Position numbers and translations under genes: made by a program. Positions 42,916-54,915 of a DNA stretch of 64,000 nucleotides are shown piece by piece. The notes below the pieces were generated by a model. The model was not told the origin of the DNA. It searched no databases and saw only the letters and a program-made list of their open reading frames with translations. This stretch comes from Cryphonectria parasitica EP155 (Eukaryota; Ascomycota; Sordariomycetes; Diaporthales; Cryphonectriaceae). Location: assembly GCF_011745365.1 (NCBI RefSeq), contig NW_024468909.1, forward strand, positions 6,014,001-6,078,000, in the 5' to 3' direction. Every line of letters begins with the position of its first letter. Positions within the stretch are counted from its first letter, which is position 1.

Positions 42916-44442
42916 TTACCGAAAGTTCGGCAGTCTTGCAGGTATAAACTCATCGTCATCTGCAGGTAGTCTAGGCCGGTCGTCTCCTAACTCTGTCGGG
43001 GGTTGAGGCCTTCTTCCCTCCTGCCTTTCCTCCTGCCCCTCCTCCCTCTCCTCCTCCTCCTCCTCCTCCTCCTCCTCCTCGTCGTCGTCGTCGTAGTCTT
43101 CTGGAGCACTCCCCTGGGTTTCATCCTGAACTTCTGGTGTGGTGGTGGTGGTGGTGGTGGTGAGGACTTCTGTAGGTGCCTTCTGGGGACTGTACGGTCG
43201 CGATATCTCCTCGACACTCAACATGGCACTCTTGGCTCTCGACTCAGACTCGCCAGAGCTATAGTTCTCACTTGCCGACAACCCACGCTCCCGGGCCAGC
43301 TGAGTGGCCGCCTCCCTCTTGCGGGCGATCTCTTGGTCCTCCTGCCGCTTGACCTCCTCCTCCTCGCGATGCAGGTCTTCGATCGAGGAGGCCATGAGCG
43401 AGTGCGTCGAGCTCTCCATGTTGGGGCTCGGCTCGCCGGAGCCTCTCCTGCTCTGCAGCGGGGACCTGGACGTGCGCGATGACAAGGTCGTTCCCGAGAC
43501 CGTCCTCGACACCCGCCGACTGCCAGCTGGCCGTTTGCCCTTGGTTGTGCTGGACCGGTCGTCCACCCTCTCGAGGCCCACGGCGAACTCGTCATCAATC
43601 TCCAGAGCGTCTTCGTACTCTTCACCGTCGCTGGGGAACAGATCACCCCTCGACCTGTACGAGTCCGACGTGTCACCCGAGCCGGCTGTGCCACTTCGCT
43701 TCCTGTTCTGTGCTATGATGGTCTGCGGGCGGACGGCTTCCTCGTCTCCGCCGTCCGAGTCCAGCAGCGGCTGGTTCTCGTCCGGGTGACTCGACGCGCC
43801 GGGGTGGTCCTGCAAGAAGGCCGCGCTAGGTTTGTACCGCAGCGTGCCCCCAATCTTCCACGGCAGGCGGCCCAAAAAGCCCAGAGGGGTTGTGCTCGGT
43901 ATGATAGTGGGGTCCTCCTCGTCACTCTTGCGCCTGCCGCCGCGTGTGCCGTAGCTCATGCCCCTCTTCCGCCTCGGCTGATCGCCGACCTCACCAGCAT
44001 TGCTCCTCCTCGATGCGGCGCCGGACCCGCCGATCAGGCGGTCCCAGTCTTCCCCCCTGCTGGACGTCCCACCACCGCTGCCGCCTCCGCCGCCCCCGTG
44101 CAAGCCGCCTCCCCAGCCGCCTAGTATGCCGGGCCCACCCGAATTGGCGAGCAGTTCGTCGTCGTCGTCCCAGTCATCGTAAAAGTCAAAGGTGTACTCG
44201 GCGCGGGTGGCATACTGGTGATGCTCCCTGGCGCGGGCCCAGCGTGCGCGCTCGTCGCGGTTGCCAAAGCAAGGGGTAATGCAGGGCTCGATCGCGTCGC
44301 CAACTGCGCCTAGACATGGATTGATGTAGTCCTGCTGGAAGGTCCAGATGCCGGCGGCGGCGTTCTCGGTGACGGCTTCGGTGGTGTGGGAGATCTGGTT
44401 CCAGCGCTGTCGCAGACGCGGGTCTTCGAGGAAATTGGACAT
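42916..44442 (-). CDS. Unrecognised, largely disordered acidic protein
   Basis: A single exon of 508 codons with a clear ATG at 44442. Only the first 90 residues look folded: MSNFLEDPRLRQRWNQISH, an AGIWTFQQDYINPCLG helix, and paired cysteines (PCITPCF). The rest is low complexity: a Gly-rich run, Ser/Arg/Asp-rich linkers with many SP and RS sites, a Glu/Arg helix, a run of Thr, and a long Asp/Glu stretch near the end (GA-rich DNA, about 43035-43095). No catalytic motif, signal peptide or clear membrane segment is present. The conserved-looking N-terminus suggests a fungus-specific family; function unknown. Confidence 0.75.
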   Translation of the reverse strand: MSNFLEDPRLRQRWNQISHTTEAVTENAAAGIWTFQQDYINPCLGAVGDAIEPCITPCFGNRDERARWARAREHHQYATRAEYTFDFYDDWDDDDELLANSGGPGILGGWGGGLHGGGGGGSGGGTSSRGEDWDRLIGGSGAASRRSNAGEVGDQPRRKRGMSYGTRGGRRKSDEEDPTIIPSTTPLGFLGRLPWKIGGTLRYKPSAAFLQDHPGASSHPDENQPLLDSDGGDEEAVRPQTIIAQNRKRSGTAGSGDTSDSYRSRGDLFPSDGEEYEDALEIDDEFAVGLERVDDRSSTTKGKRPAGSRRVSRTVSGTTLSSRTSRSPLQSRRGSGEPSPNMESSTHSLMASSIEDLHREEEEVKRQEDQEIARKREAATQLARERGLSASENYSSGESESRAKSAMLSVEEISRPYSPQKAPTEVLTTTTTTTTPEVQDETQGSAPEDYDDDDEEEEEEEEEEEREEGQEERQEGRRPQPPTELGDDRPRLPADDDEFIPARLPNFR

Positions 44443-45137
44443 TGTGCGGTCGGAAGGATAGTAGGACGGGATGAGATGGGTGTATGTACGTGTGTGTGTG
44501 TGTGCGTGTGTGCGCGCGCTGCACGGCGCAGGACAGGACAGGCGCAGGGTGTTGTTGTAGAGGGGCTGACAGCCCCCGTTCAGTCGTGGCGTGGTATCGG
44601 TATCGTCACTGGAGGGAGGAAGGGAGAAAAAGGAGATGGGTCGTGTAACAGAGTCGTGAGATCGAAGGGGCGGGTGGGATGCAACACCCTCTGGTCAGTG
44701 TAGCAACAGCAGCGGCAGAAGTAGTATTAATAATAAAAGAAGCAGAAGAAGCAATTGAAGAAAAAGAGAGGTCGAGTCGTAAGAGCGTCAATTCGACCAA
44801 CGAAAGTGCCACGGACGACGAACCGCATTTGAGTTTGTAAAGTATCGGAGCCAACTCGTGTCAGACCTGTTCGTCGAGGACAATAACAAGTGACAATGAC
44901 GTACAGACTCTGGCACCTGCTCAGCAGCACACTTAAAAAAGAGGACCCTTCAACTAAATAAGCATGCGCCCGCTGCTCAGAGTTGAAGATGTCGAGGTCT
45001 CCCGACGAAGGGACCTGGAGTGTGTGCCATCATTGAAAAATAGACAAAAGAAAGGGGGCCTCAAGAATCGAACAAGACGAACTGGTAAGGATTGTTTGTA
45101 GCTTAGGAACCTTTCTAGGATTCCAGTCAGTCTGATT

Positions 45138-45150
45138 GGGGGGGGGGGGG
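45138..45150 (+). repeat. Homopolymer G run (13 bp)
   Basis: Thirteen consecutive G in intergenic DNA. Confidence 0.9.
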
Positions 45151-46046
45151 AAGTACCGTATGTTGCGAACTGTGCAACCAGCCTAGACAACTTTCGTGGT
45201 TGAGCCTCGGGCTGATCAGTGTAAACCTTTGTCGGCACGAACGAGAACCCCCATTGGGCTCCAAAACCTCCCCCAGGCTGGGGCCGGCGAGGGGGGCACG
45301 CCGCCGCAATGAACCGTTCCTACCTTACTTGAAACCGCCGTACTGGAGCCCGAGCCTGAGCCCGAGCCTGAGCCTGAGCTGCCTGCCAAGATCTTTTCCC
45401 ACCCGCCTCACCACGATGATCCCCTTACTACTTTTTTATTTCATTATAGGTCATTCTTCTTATTATGAACCTGATTATCATAATCTTGTTTCCTTTCACG
45501 TTTTCCGTTTCTTTTCTTCTCCTTATCGGACAGGACGAGGGTGGGAAGAGACAAGGGGAAGACAATAGTATGAGTACTGGCACAGCAAAACATATATCCT
45601 TAACTCGCCGAACTCAGAAGACATCCATCCCTCTCTACTGGGCTCATCCTACCTCCTGCATTCATAAAACTTGTAATACAATAAATACTGTTGCTCGGTC
45701 ATAAATTCTTGCTACGTCATTTGAGCATATATCCTACAGCATAGCGCTCAAAAGGTATACCAAGAAACTATCTCGTCTTGACTATGCAGCTCGCACAAGG
45801 CTGTTGAATAGCAAGCACCTCAGGGCTGACAGTCGGAAACATGTAACAGGTACTAATAATCCTGCCACATGGAAGGACATCTCCCACACAGATGCCACAC
45901 ACACACAAACATCGTGAACCCCTCGGAGAAAACGCTTGCTCAGCTCTCCGAACGTAGGTATGACTTGGGGGAAAGCGTCGACGAGCCAGAGGCCCGTGCA
46001 AACAATACAGAAGAGCGCAAGGCATGTGTGCCAGAGGAGGACACCC

Positions 46047-46059
46047 GGGGGGGGGGGGG
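46047..46059 (+). repeat. Homopolymer G run (13 bp) in the taxilin 3' flank
   Basis: About 50 bases past the taxilin stop codon; poly-C on the sense strand. Confidence 0.9.
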
Positions 46060-46107
46060 AGGGTGGCTAAAAGACCCCACACAGCCAGAACGAGCCCCAT
46101 CCCCCTC

Positions 46108-48100
46108 TTAGTGGGCGCCATTGACTGTCGCCGTTTGGGGGGCAGGAGGAGGCCGCTCTGGGCCGTAGGGCTGCTGTTGATGTTCAACTGGAAGTTGGCC
46201 CTGGTGAGGTCCTTCGTCCTCCGTCTCCTCGTCGTCTTCCTCATACTCCTCCTCGTCCTCCTCCTCGTCACCTTCGCTGCCCTCGTCGCCTTCCTCGTAC
46301 TCTTCTTCGTCCTCCTCATACTCGCTTTCCTCACCGCCCACCTCGCCCTCGCCCTCGGTGTAACAGCCCTCCACCGTGCCCTGCATCCCCTGTGGGATGC
46401 CCCGCCCCTGCTGCTGCATCTGTGTGATGATGCTCTTCAGCTTCTCGTTATTTTTGCGCTGGTCGTCGATGTCCTTGAGATGTTTGTTCCTCTCATCGGC
46501 CATCTTGAAGATGTTGGAGTTCATCTTCTCGTGTTTGCGCTTCAAATTCTCATTTTCCTTCTCGAGCCGCTTTGTCTTCTTGGACATGTCCTCCATCTCC
46601 TTGCGGAACGTTAGGAACAGGTCGTTGCTGTTGTTCAACGTGTCCTCCACTTGTTTGAATTTATCCACATAGACATTCAGCTGGGTCCGGAGTTCGGTCT
46701 CAGTCTTGGAGAACGTCTGCACCTGCGCATTGAGCTGCCGGGCCCGCGCTGCCTCGGCCTCGGCCGTCTTCTTCTCCTTGTCATACTTGGAGAGGTGCCA
46801 CTGCAGCTCAAGCTCTTTGGTCCGCAGGAGCGCGTTGAAATGCAGCTCGCGCAGCTCGTACTGCTCGATAAACGACTTGAACCGGGCCCTGAACCTGCTA
46901 AATTGTCAGACCGGAGATCCCGAACCGCTAAGACGACGACAAGATGGAGACGGTGCACACATACAGATCATCGAGGCCCATGTCCACAACTTGCTTCCTC
47001 GGGTTCTCCTTCTCCTCCTGGTAGTCTTCCAACGTTTGCAGCAGCTGTGCGTACTTGTCATCCCAGGAGGTCTCGTTGCGCCGTTGCGTGTCGGTCAGAG
47101 TCTTGTTCTCGTTCTACATATCCAACAAAAAAAACAACATGTCCTGCGTCAGCATAAATCACAACGGTGGCGGAATTGTATCCCTCGGGGTTGATTGTGG
47201 TGTATAAAGACCTTAAGCTTGTTGTTCTCCTTCTGCAGCTCTCGGCACAGCTTCTCGAGCTTCTCCTTCAGCCCGTTCTGCTTCGTGAGTTCGGAGCGGA
47301 CGGAGTCCTTCTCCTTCTGCAGCTGATCGGCCCTTTTCTTGTTCTTGATATTTTCCCTCTCATGTCGTTTCATTTCGGCAAGCAGGTCGGAACATCGCTT
47401 GGTGAGATGCTCAATCTTCTGGATCTCGCTCATCTTGGCCGTCTGGGAATGTAGTTCGCGATTTGCCTTCTTTACCTCCCGCTCTGTTTTATTTTGAAAG
47501 AAAAAAAACAGCATGTCAGCAAGCACACTTGGCACAGATATGATCATGACCCCCGCTTCAATCCATCGTCATCTATCCCCGCCTCGCCCTCCGGTCATGA
47601 GACAAGTTGGTCTGTGTCGCAGGTGGCGCCCACTGCCTGACAAAATGAATAGAACGACGTGTAGGGCTGCTATCCTACAGATTCCACCGTACACACACAC
47701 ACCTCCTCTTCCCTTGAGAATTTGGGGGGGGGGGGGGCTAGAGGAACAGCAAGCATCAACACGCACCGATCTCAGCCTCCTGGTCCTTCTCGCCGGCGGC
47801 ATCATGCTCAAGCTGCGATATACGCTGGGCGAGCAGTTTGGACGTCTCGTTCGAGTCGAGGGGCTTCTTCGCTTTCGCCCCGGCGGCCTTCTTGCTGTTG
47901 GCGGTACTCGGCGCGGCGGCGGGGGGCGCAGGAGGCGGCCGAGGCTCCTGTCCTCCAAGGGAGGGGGCCACATGGTGGTGGTGGTGATGGTGGCCGTTGG
48001 GGACATGTACGTGCGCAGGCGAGACGTGATTGCTAGTGATGGGATTACTGGTTGGGCCGTGTGTCGTTCTGGTCGCATGGGGCGCGGCAGAGGCGGACAT
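46108..48100 (-). CDS. Taxilin-family coiled-coil protein
   Basis: Four exons on the minus strand: 48100-47767, 47483-47212, 47113-46965 and 46897-46108. They join in frame (phases 1, 0, 2) to 514 residues. Introns are 283, 98 and 67 bp; the first contains a 14-base G/C run and an (AC)n stretch. Taxilins are long coiled-coil proteins; the animal ones bind syntaxins and act in vesicle traffic, and the fungal role is less known. The conserved core runs from about residue 85 to 400: LLAQRISQLE, REVKKANREL, KLEKLCRELQKENN and RFKSFIEQYELRELHFNALLRTKELE, then KTETELRTQLNVYVDKFKQVEDTLNNSN and LFLTFRKEME. The N-terminus has a His run; the C-terminal 110 residues are Glu/Asp-rich. Start ATG 48100 lies 18 bases inside a longer open frame that has no earlier ATG. 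Confidence 0.9.
47724..47737 (+). repeat. Homopolymer G run (14 bp) inside taxilin intron 1
   Basis: Poly-C on the sense strand of the gene. Confidence 0.9.
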
Positions 48101-49144
48101 CTTTCTTCGTGGAGGCAAGCCAAAGCCGTGGTGTTTGTAGCGGGAGAATAGGCGGGAGAGACGTCAGTAGTGTGGCTATGGGAGCTCAGCTGGATGAACC
48201 TGTCCTGATCGCTGATCAGGTGGTCATTGGCGCGGCGGGGACGGGCCCGTGAGGTGGTTGGGATAGAGCGTTTGTCTGGTGCTGGTGTTGGTGTTTTGCG
48301 GTGGTGCCCTGTGAATTAAGGTCGCTGGTTGGCCTGGCGTCGTTTGGAAAGACTTTTTGCGGGAGGTGAAATGAGGTTCTAGCGGGTGACTAATGGCTGG
48401 GGCAGTAGTTGAGGTTTAGCAGGGCCACTCCGCTGAGGGCAGTGGTGTTCCACAACCCAAAGCCTCGTTTTGCAGGGGGCTTCGTTAGTAACTTACCAGT
48501 CACAAGGGCCGAGCCCAAACGGGCTCCCTTGACATGAAAAAGGGGGGGAAAAAGCAACACTGCCGCCAGGCTGCATTATCATTCGATGGAAAGTAATTGG
48601 TTGGGAAACTACGTATGTATTTACTCCTGGCTGCAACTCTCAGACGCAAAACGAAAGTCCTGGTGTTCCACTCTGCATGACCAAATGACAACCATAGATG
48701 ATTTGCCCACCAGCCACAAAGTGATGACGGGGTTACCAGGCGAGGGACTCTTCCGCGCTCACAGGACCCCACCTCGCTTCCCTGGGCCCGGGTCTCAGTT
48801 AGGGCACCCCGCCATATCAGGGCATCGTCCCTAACAGGTCCGGGGGGGCATGCCCCTGTAGCTCGGCCGCAACTCACCGAGACTAAAGACGTCACTCAGC
48901 GGCAGCTGGAACAAAATTTCAGACATCTCATACATGCCTCATCTTTAGGCTCACCTTTCTAGGTACGAATTAGAACACTGCCACACTTCGGCCTCATCAC
49001 CCGTCCGTCCTCTTCATTGGCAGAAATAGCTCTGGCTATCCGAGGCGCCTGATTTGACTGAGCAGTGTGTTTCTTCTGCCTCGAGCGGGGCGCAGGCGGG
49101 AGCAACAAGCAAGGGCTTGACTTGTCAAAGTCACAGTCACACTC
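48101..49144. other. Divergent intergenic region between taxilin and CYM1
   Basis: About 1 kb holding both promoters. GC-rich near 48840-48860 (a 7-base G run). No gene or RNA recognised. Confidence 0.5.
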
Positions 49145-52100
49145 ATGTCATCGACAATGCTGCGCAGCGCTGCCAACAGCGCCAAGAGGGCCGTGACGGA
49201 ACTGTCACAGTTTCCCAAGGCGGGCGAGAAGCTTCATGGCTTCACGTTGCTCCGGACCAAGCATGTGCCAGAGCTCGAGTTGACAGCCCTTCATCTGCAG
49301 CATGACAAGACTGGCGCCGAACATCTTCACATCGCCAGGGACGACAGTAACAATGTCTTCTCCATCGGATTCAAGACCAACCCTCCGGATGACACTGGTG
49401 TACCACACATCCTGGAACACACCACGCTGTGTGGAAGTGAGAAGTGAGCTGATTGCCGTCTTTTCAATGTGTGGATGGTTTTGAGAGAGAGAGAGAGAGC
49501 GCCTCAGGCTGACAGACCCCAGGTACCCGATCCGAGATCCATTCTTCAAGATGCTCCCACGCACCCTCTCAAACTTCATGAACGCCTTCACAGCATCAGA
49601 TCATACCTTCTACCCCTTTGCCACTACCAACGCCCAGGACTTTAAAAACCTGATGTCTGTCTACCTTGATGCGACGCTGCACCCGCTTCTGAAGGAGACC
49701 GACTTTACGCAGGAAGGCTGGAGAATAGGGCCCGAGAACCCACAGGCCATTGCCAGCGGCCAGGATGCCAAGCCCGAGGACCGCAAACTCGTCTTTAAGG
49801 GCGTTGTGTATAACGAGATGAAGGGGCAGATGTCTGATGCTGGGTATCTGTACTACATCAGATTTCAAGACTATATCTTTCCGGATATCAACAACTCTGG
49901 TGGCGACCCTCAGAAGATCACCGATCTGACATACCAACAGCTGAAGCAGTTCCACGATGAGCACTACCACCCCAGCAATGCCAAGCTGTTCACGTATGGA
50001 GATATGCCCTTGGCCGACCACCTGCAGGAGATTGATGCCCAGCTCCAGGCATTCGAGCGGATAAGCGGGGATATGAAGATTCACCAACCCGTTGATCTTA
50101 GCGGAGGGCCCGAGGAGGTCACCCTAGAAGGGCCTGTCGATCCGTTGGTCGATGCCAACAGGCAGTACAAGACCTCGGTCTCATGGGTTCTTGGGGACAC
50201 AACGAATATTGTCGAGTCTTTCTCCCTGTCGTTGGTGTCTGCTCTGCTTATGGATGGATACGGCTCGCCGCTCTACAAGGGTCTCATCGAATCTGGGCTA
50301 GGCATCGATTGGAGCCCAAACACCGGCTATGATAGCGGCAATGCTCGCGGTATCTTCTCCGTGGGCTTAACCGGCGTACAGGAGAGCGACGTGCCAAAGG
50401 TCAAGACTGAACTGCAGAAGATCCTGCGTGAGGTGCAACAGAAAGGGTTCGAGAGGTCCAAGATCGACGGCTACCTGCACCAACTCGAACTTGGTCTCAA
50501 GCACAAGACGGCCAATTTTGGCATGTCGATGCTGCACCGGCTGAAGCCGAAGTGGTTCACCGGTATCGACCCCTTCGACACTCTTGCCTGGAACGAGACC
50601 CGCGCTGCATTCGAGGCCGAGCTGGCCAAGGGTGGCTATCTTGAAGGTCTCATGGACAAGTACCTCCTGAACGACAACACCCTGACTTTTACTATGTCAC
50701 CGTCGCCGACATTTGGGCTGGAGCTGGTGCAAGAAGAGGCCGATCGCCTCGCTACCAAGATAGAGGCCGTCAAGAAGCAAGCTGGTGGCGAGGAAGCCGC
50801 TCAGAAGGCTCTGGAGGAGAGAGAGCTTGAACTGCTCGAAGAGCAAGGCAAGACAAACACCGAGGACCTCAGCTGCTTGCCTAGCGTCCACGTGAAGGAT
50901 ATACCGCGGCAAAAAACGCCGCCAGTCTTGCGAGACGAGGTGATCAGCGGTGTAAAGACACAGTGGTACGAGGCGCCCACGAACGGCCTTACCTATTTCC
51001 GTCTCCTGAACATATTGGACAACCTGCCTGACGAGCTGCGATCGCTGGTGCCGCTCTTCACCGGGGCCATCATGCGTCTCGGTACTAAGGACATGACGAT
51101 GGAGGAGCTCGAAGACTTGATTAAGCTGAAGACAGGTGGCGTTTCCGTCGCCTATCATTCAGCTTCTTCTGTCACCGACTTCACACAGGCATCGGAAGGC
51201 TTTGGATTCACCGGCATGGCTCTGGACCGGAACGTGCCACATATATTTGAGCTTCTGCGTAAGCTGGTGGTGGAGACCAACTTTGACAGCCCGGAGGCTG
51301 TTCAACAAATTAGGCAGTTGATACAGGCCTCTGCGGATGGTGTTGTCAACGACATCGCCTCGTCTGGCCACTCCTACGCCAGGCGAGCCGCGGAGGCTGG
51401 TTTGACCAACCACGGGTACCTCAGTGAGCAGAATGGCGGCCTGTCGCAGGTGAGGTTGATGACCTCCCTTGCGAGCCGGGCTGAATCCGACCGGCTCGAA
51501 GACGTCATGGCCAAGCTCAAGCAGATACAGCAACTGGCAATGGCGGGTGGCAACATTCGGGCGGCCATCACTTGCGGCAGCGAGGCTGTGCAAGCCAACA
51601 CAACCGCATTCTCTCAGTTCCTGGGGGCCTTCTCCTCCTCTTCCCCTCTCAAGCTTCCCTCGCAGCCCACGCGCAAGTTCGAGCGCAGCATCAAGACGTT
51701 CTATCCCCTGCCTTATCAGGTCTATTACGGGGCCCTTTCCCTACCGACTGTCTCGTACAAATCACCCGACGGCGCACCTCTCCAGATCCTCTCACAGCTC
51801 CTCACACACAAGCACCTGCACCATGAGATCCGCGAGAAGGGTGGCGCGTACGGTGGTGGCGCTTATCACCGGTCAACAGACGGTCTGTTTGGATTCTACT
51901 CTTACCGTGACCCGAACCCGACCAATACACTGAGCATCATGCGGCGTGCGGGCCAGTGGGCTGTCAACAAGCAGTGGAGCGACCGCGATCTGGAAGATGC
52001 CAAGATCAGTGTGTTCCAAGGCGTGGACGCGCCTGTCAGCGTGAATGAGGAGGGGATGGGCAGATTTGTGTATGGCATCGACGAGGCCATGAGGCAGCAA

Positions 52101-52283
52101 CGACGAGAGCAGCTGCTTGATGTCACCAAGGAGCAGGTGAGGACGGTCGCCCAGAAGTACATCGTCGAGGCGTTGGACAGGAAGGCCGAAAGGGCTGTAT
52201 TCCTCGGCGAAAAGGCCTCGTGGGTGGATGCGGAGTGGAAGGTGGAGGACATGAACGTCAACGGCGGCCAGGTGGATGCTTGA
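49145..52283 (+). CDS. CYM1: Mitochondrial presequence protease CYM1 (PreP), peptidase M16C
   Basis: Two exons: 49145-49443 and 49523-52283 give 1019 residues, the usual length. The 79-bp intron (GTGAGC donor, CCCCAG acceptor) contains a GA repeat and falls just after the active site. CYM1/PreP is a zinc metalloprotease of the mitochondrial matrix that degrades cleaved presequences and other short peptides. The inverted zinc motif HILEH lies at residues 88-92 (two His ligands and the catalytic Glu), and a distal Glu in NEMKGQMSD supplies the third ligand. The second half has the family's C-terminal domain, with [10 protein letters not shown] and FYSYRDPN. The first about 20 residues ([17 protein letters not shown]) are basic and lack acidic residues, fitting a mitochondrial targeting peptide; a second in-frame ATG is at 49157. 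Confidence 0.95.
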
Positions 52284-54915
52284 TCTCCTGTGAGTGGGCG
52301 GCGACTGTACGACGAATTCAACGACGTGCCCTGTGTTCGCTGTTCACACAAACTGTACAACATATCCAAAAAAGAAAACATAGAAATGATACCCATCTCC
52401 CACTGCTATCCCCAACCCCCCGGGCGTCCATGTTGTAGAGGGGGTTAGGTATGTAAAGGAAATGAAAGAGAAGAAAAATCAGCGTCCAGATACGATACGT
52501 CTTCCTGCCCGGTTCCTTTCCACAGGGACCGTCATGGCTTGAAGACCACAGCAAGGCGCGAGATCAAAATATATCCTGCACAAAACGAACCGCGATCCCC
52601 TCTCGCTGGTGGATGCGGCTGGTCCGTCTGGCTGTTGATGCTCATTCTTCAGACCCGTCTTCCTCAGGATCCTGGATGTACGGACTATGCAATAGAGTAC
52701 ATGCACTGCCCCCTTCAGCGCCCTCTTTCAACGTGTTTCGTTTTGAAAAGATCAAGAATCTTGTGGCGTGGTTCATTTCTTTCTTTTGGTACGGGTACAG
52801 TAGCAATTCCTGTAATATTTAGGTAAAAAGGGTACTGCGGGATGCTGCTGCTGGATGAGACAGTTGAAGAGCTGCATAAAGATCGCCTAGCTACCTAGTA
52901 ACTCAGGACAGGATGTGATGTACATCCTTGGAGGCAAAGTAAGAAGAACCTTGAACAGTTCAGGTCGGGGAAAAGTGGTAGAGACATTTCCTCATATCTT
53001 CTTCAACCAACTTTCGTTATCATATTGGCCCCACTATGAAGACACTACGTCACGATCACTGCTGGTCGATTGGGAGGTGGTTGACTGATGTGCAACTGCG
53101 TCACAGCGGGTCTGCCATAGAGTTTATTTTTATTTCCAGCAACAAAGGTGTTCAGGACAGCCAAGCCATCGCAGAGAGGTGAAACTGATCGATCCATATA
53201 CACTTACTCGAGTGTCTTGGTCTATTGGCACAAATAGAAAGAAGAAAAAAAATTAGGAGGGGTTAACAACACCAGTGGTCAGTGTGATGGTTGCATTGTC
53301 ATCCCCCCCTCCCCCCATCTTTTTCAGAGATTCACATGTTTGCTGAGGGATTTTCACACGTTGGACAGCAGCTGGTAAGCTGATGCTTTGGTAACTAGAT
53401 AAAAGGACCATGTTGTGATAGGTGCAGCAGAACCTGCCCGGTCAAAAATTTGCTTGTGAGCTTGTGTGGCCTAAAAGAGGAAGAAAGGGCTATACGTGGT
53501 CGGTTTTTTTTTTTTTTTTTTGGTTGGTCGCGGTGGATGGTGATGCTTGCGTCGAGGCTACAAGGATTTGGAGGGAGAAGACAACGATTGAAAGAGATAC
53601 TCTGAGAATGTGCGTAAATCCAATCGCCCTGACACGTTGTTCGATCTTCACAATCGACAATGGGGACAAGTCTCGCCCTCACCGACTGAGAGCTCCCCCT
53701 CCAAGACTAAGTAACGAACCGCCAAGTTCACCTCTGCCAGGCCCCACACCAAAACAAGCTCTACCAATGAGTGAGAGCCTAGAGATTTCAGACTAGAAAC
53801 CGGCCAGCCAATTCAGGGAAAAGGGAAGGGCAAAGAAGAAAAAAAGGAGACGTTCTGTTCTGGGCTATCTGCAGGACCCACCACTTGGAAATTCGCTCCC
53901 CCGCCAAAATCAAACATCCACCCCCCCCCCGACATCATCGATCTCTCTTCGTTTCTTTGTTTTCCCGTCCCTCAACTCTTCTCAACAACACAGCTCCCTC
54001 CACCTCCTTCTCTCTCTTTCCACCTGAATAATCACGCCTACGGATTTTGACAACCACACGTACGGTATACGAATTAAAGCATCTGTCCGGTGACTCATCA
54101 CCAGGTACGTTAATCTGTGGCGCTTGGCAGTGGCTGTGGCACAACCACACACCCTGTTTCGAGATTTTGCCTGTTTTCTCGAGATCGACGTCGCCCAGCC
54201 TTGCCCTCACAATTTTTTCCCCTGCCACCCCGCGCCCACTTGGCCTTATTTTCCCTCACCACACAACAACAACAACAACACCACACGATTATTTCTCTTC
54301 TATAAAATCCCTTCCTCATATTCACAGTCTTGCGGCCTCACGCGCAACCTCACCCTGCTCATGAGCAAGCATAGCTAACAAGCTGTCCTCCTGAGCAACA
54401 GACTCCACTATAAACAAGCCCCCTTCAATAGGGACTCGCCTTTGGTCTCCATCAAAGGCACACCGCTACGACGGCTTCCTCGGCCGTTGACTTTGTCTCA
54501 GATCAAGATTTCGGCCAGCGAAAGAACCCTCACATCATCAACGTGGTCCCTCCTCCCACTGCTGCTGAACGTTCATAAGCATCTCGACTTCTTCGCGCCG
54601 TTGGACCCTCCCTACCACCAAAAGGTCCCCGAGTTCCACCCCCCCTTTCAGCTGCCGCATAAGGGGACTTCTGAGCCTCTTCCTCTCAACGAGGGAGAGT
54701 CGCGGAGGCCTCGCCAGTCCATTGAGGGATCAGTTTGCTACCGATTCCGACCCCCTTAACACCACCCTCGCCGTGTCGAGACTTTTCCACCAATAAAACA
54801 AACAGGTTTCTCCGGAACCTGTCCAGCAAGCTCACCGAAAGGACATCAGAGTCCCTCACCAGCTTCTTCTCGGATCCCAACAGCTACCTCCCGCCCTCCA
54901 GGACAGCCTTGGGAT
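52284..54915. other. 2.6 kb intergenic region; promoter and long leader of the ODC gene
   Basis: CYM1 3' flank, then a long promoter. A T run (18 bp, 53504-53521), a C run (about 53922-53931) and CT-rich DNA from about 53935 to 54030 are visible; CAA repeats lie near 54263-54280. Downstream of 54361 there is no further ATG before the ODC start, so a leader of 550 nt or more with a single small upstream ORF is possible. An intron in the leader cannot be excluded. Confidence 0.55.
54361..54378 (+). promoter_or_regulatory. Five-codon upstream ORF in the presumed ODC leader
   Basis: ATG AGC AAG CAT AGC TAA encodes MSKHS. It is 555 nt upstream of the ODC start and is the only ATG between there and the gene. 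Fungal ODC mRNAs are known to have long leaders that matter for polyamine control; a role for this ORF is inference. Confidence 0.4.

Larger units (their letters stand above)
44443..46107. other. Intergenic, 1.7 kb
   Basis: Promoter of the preceding minus-strand gene, with a GT microsatellite at about 44485-44512. A GCCTGAGC-type hexamer repeat (coding Pro/Ser/Leu if read) lies at 45352-45380. Two G runs (45138-45150 and 46047-46059) are listed separately. No gene recognised. Confidence 0.5.
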
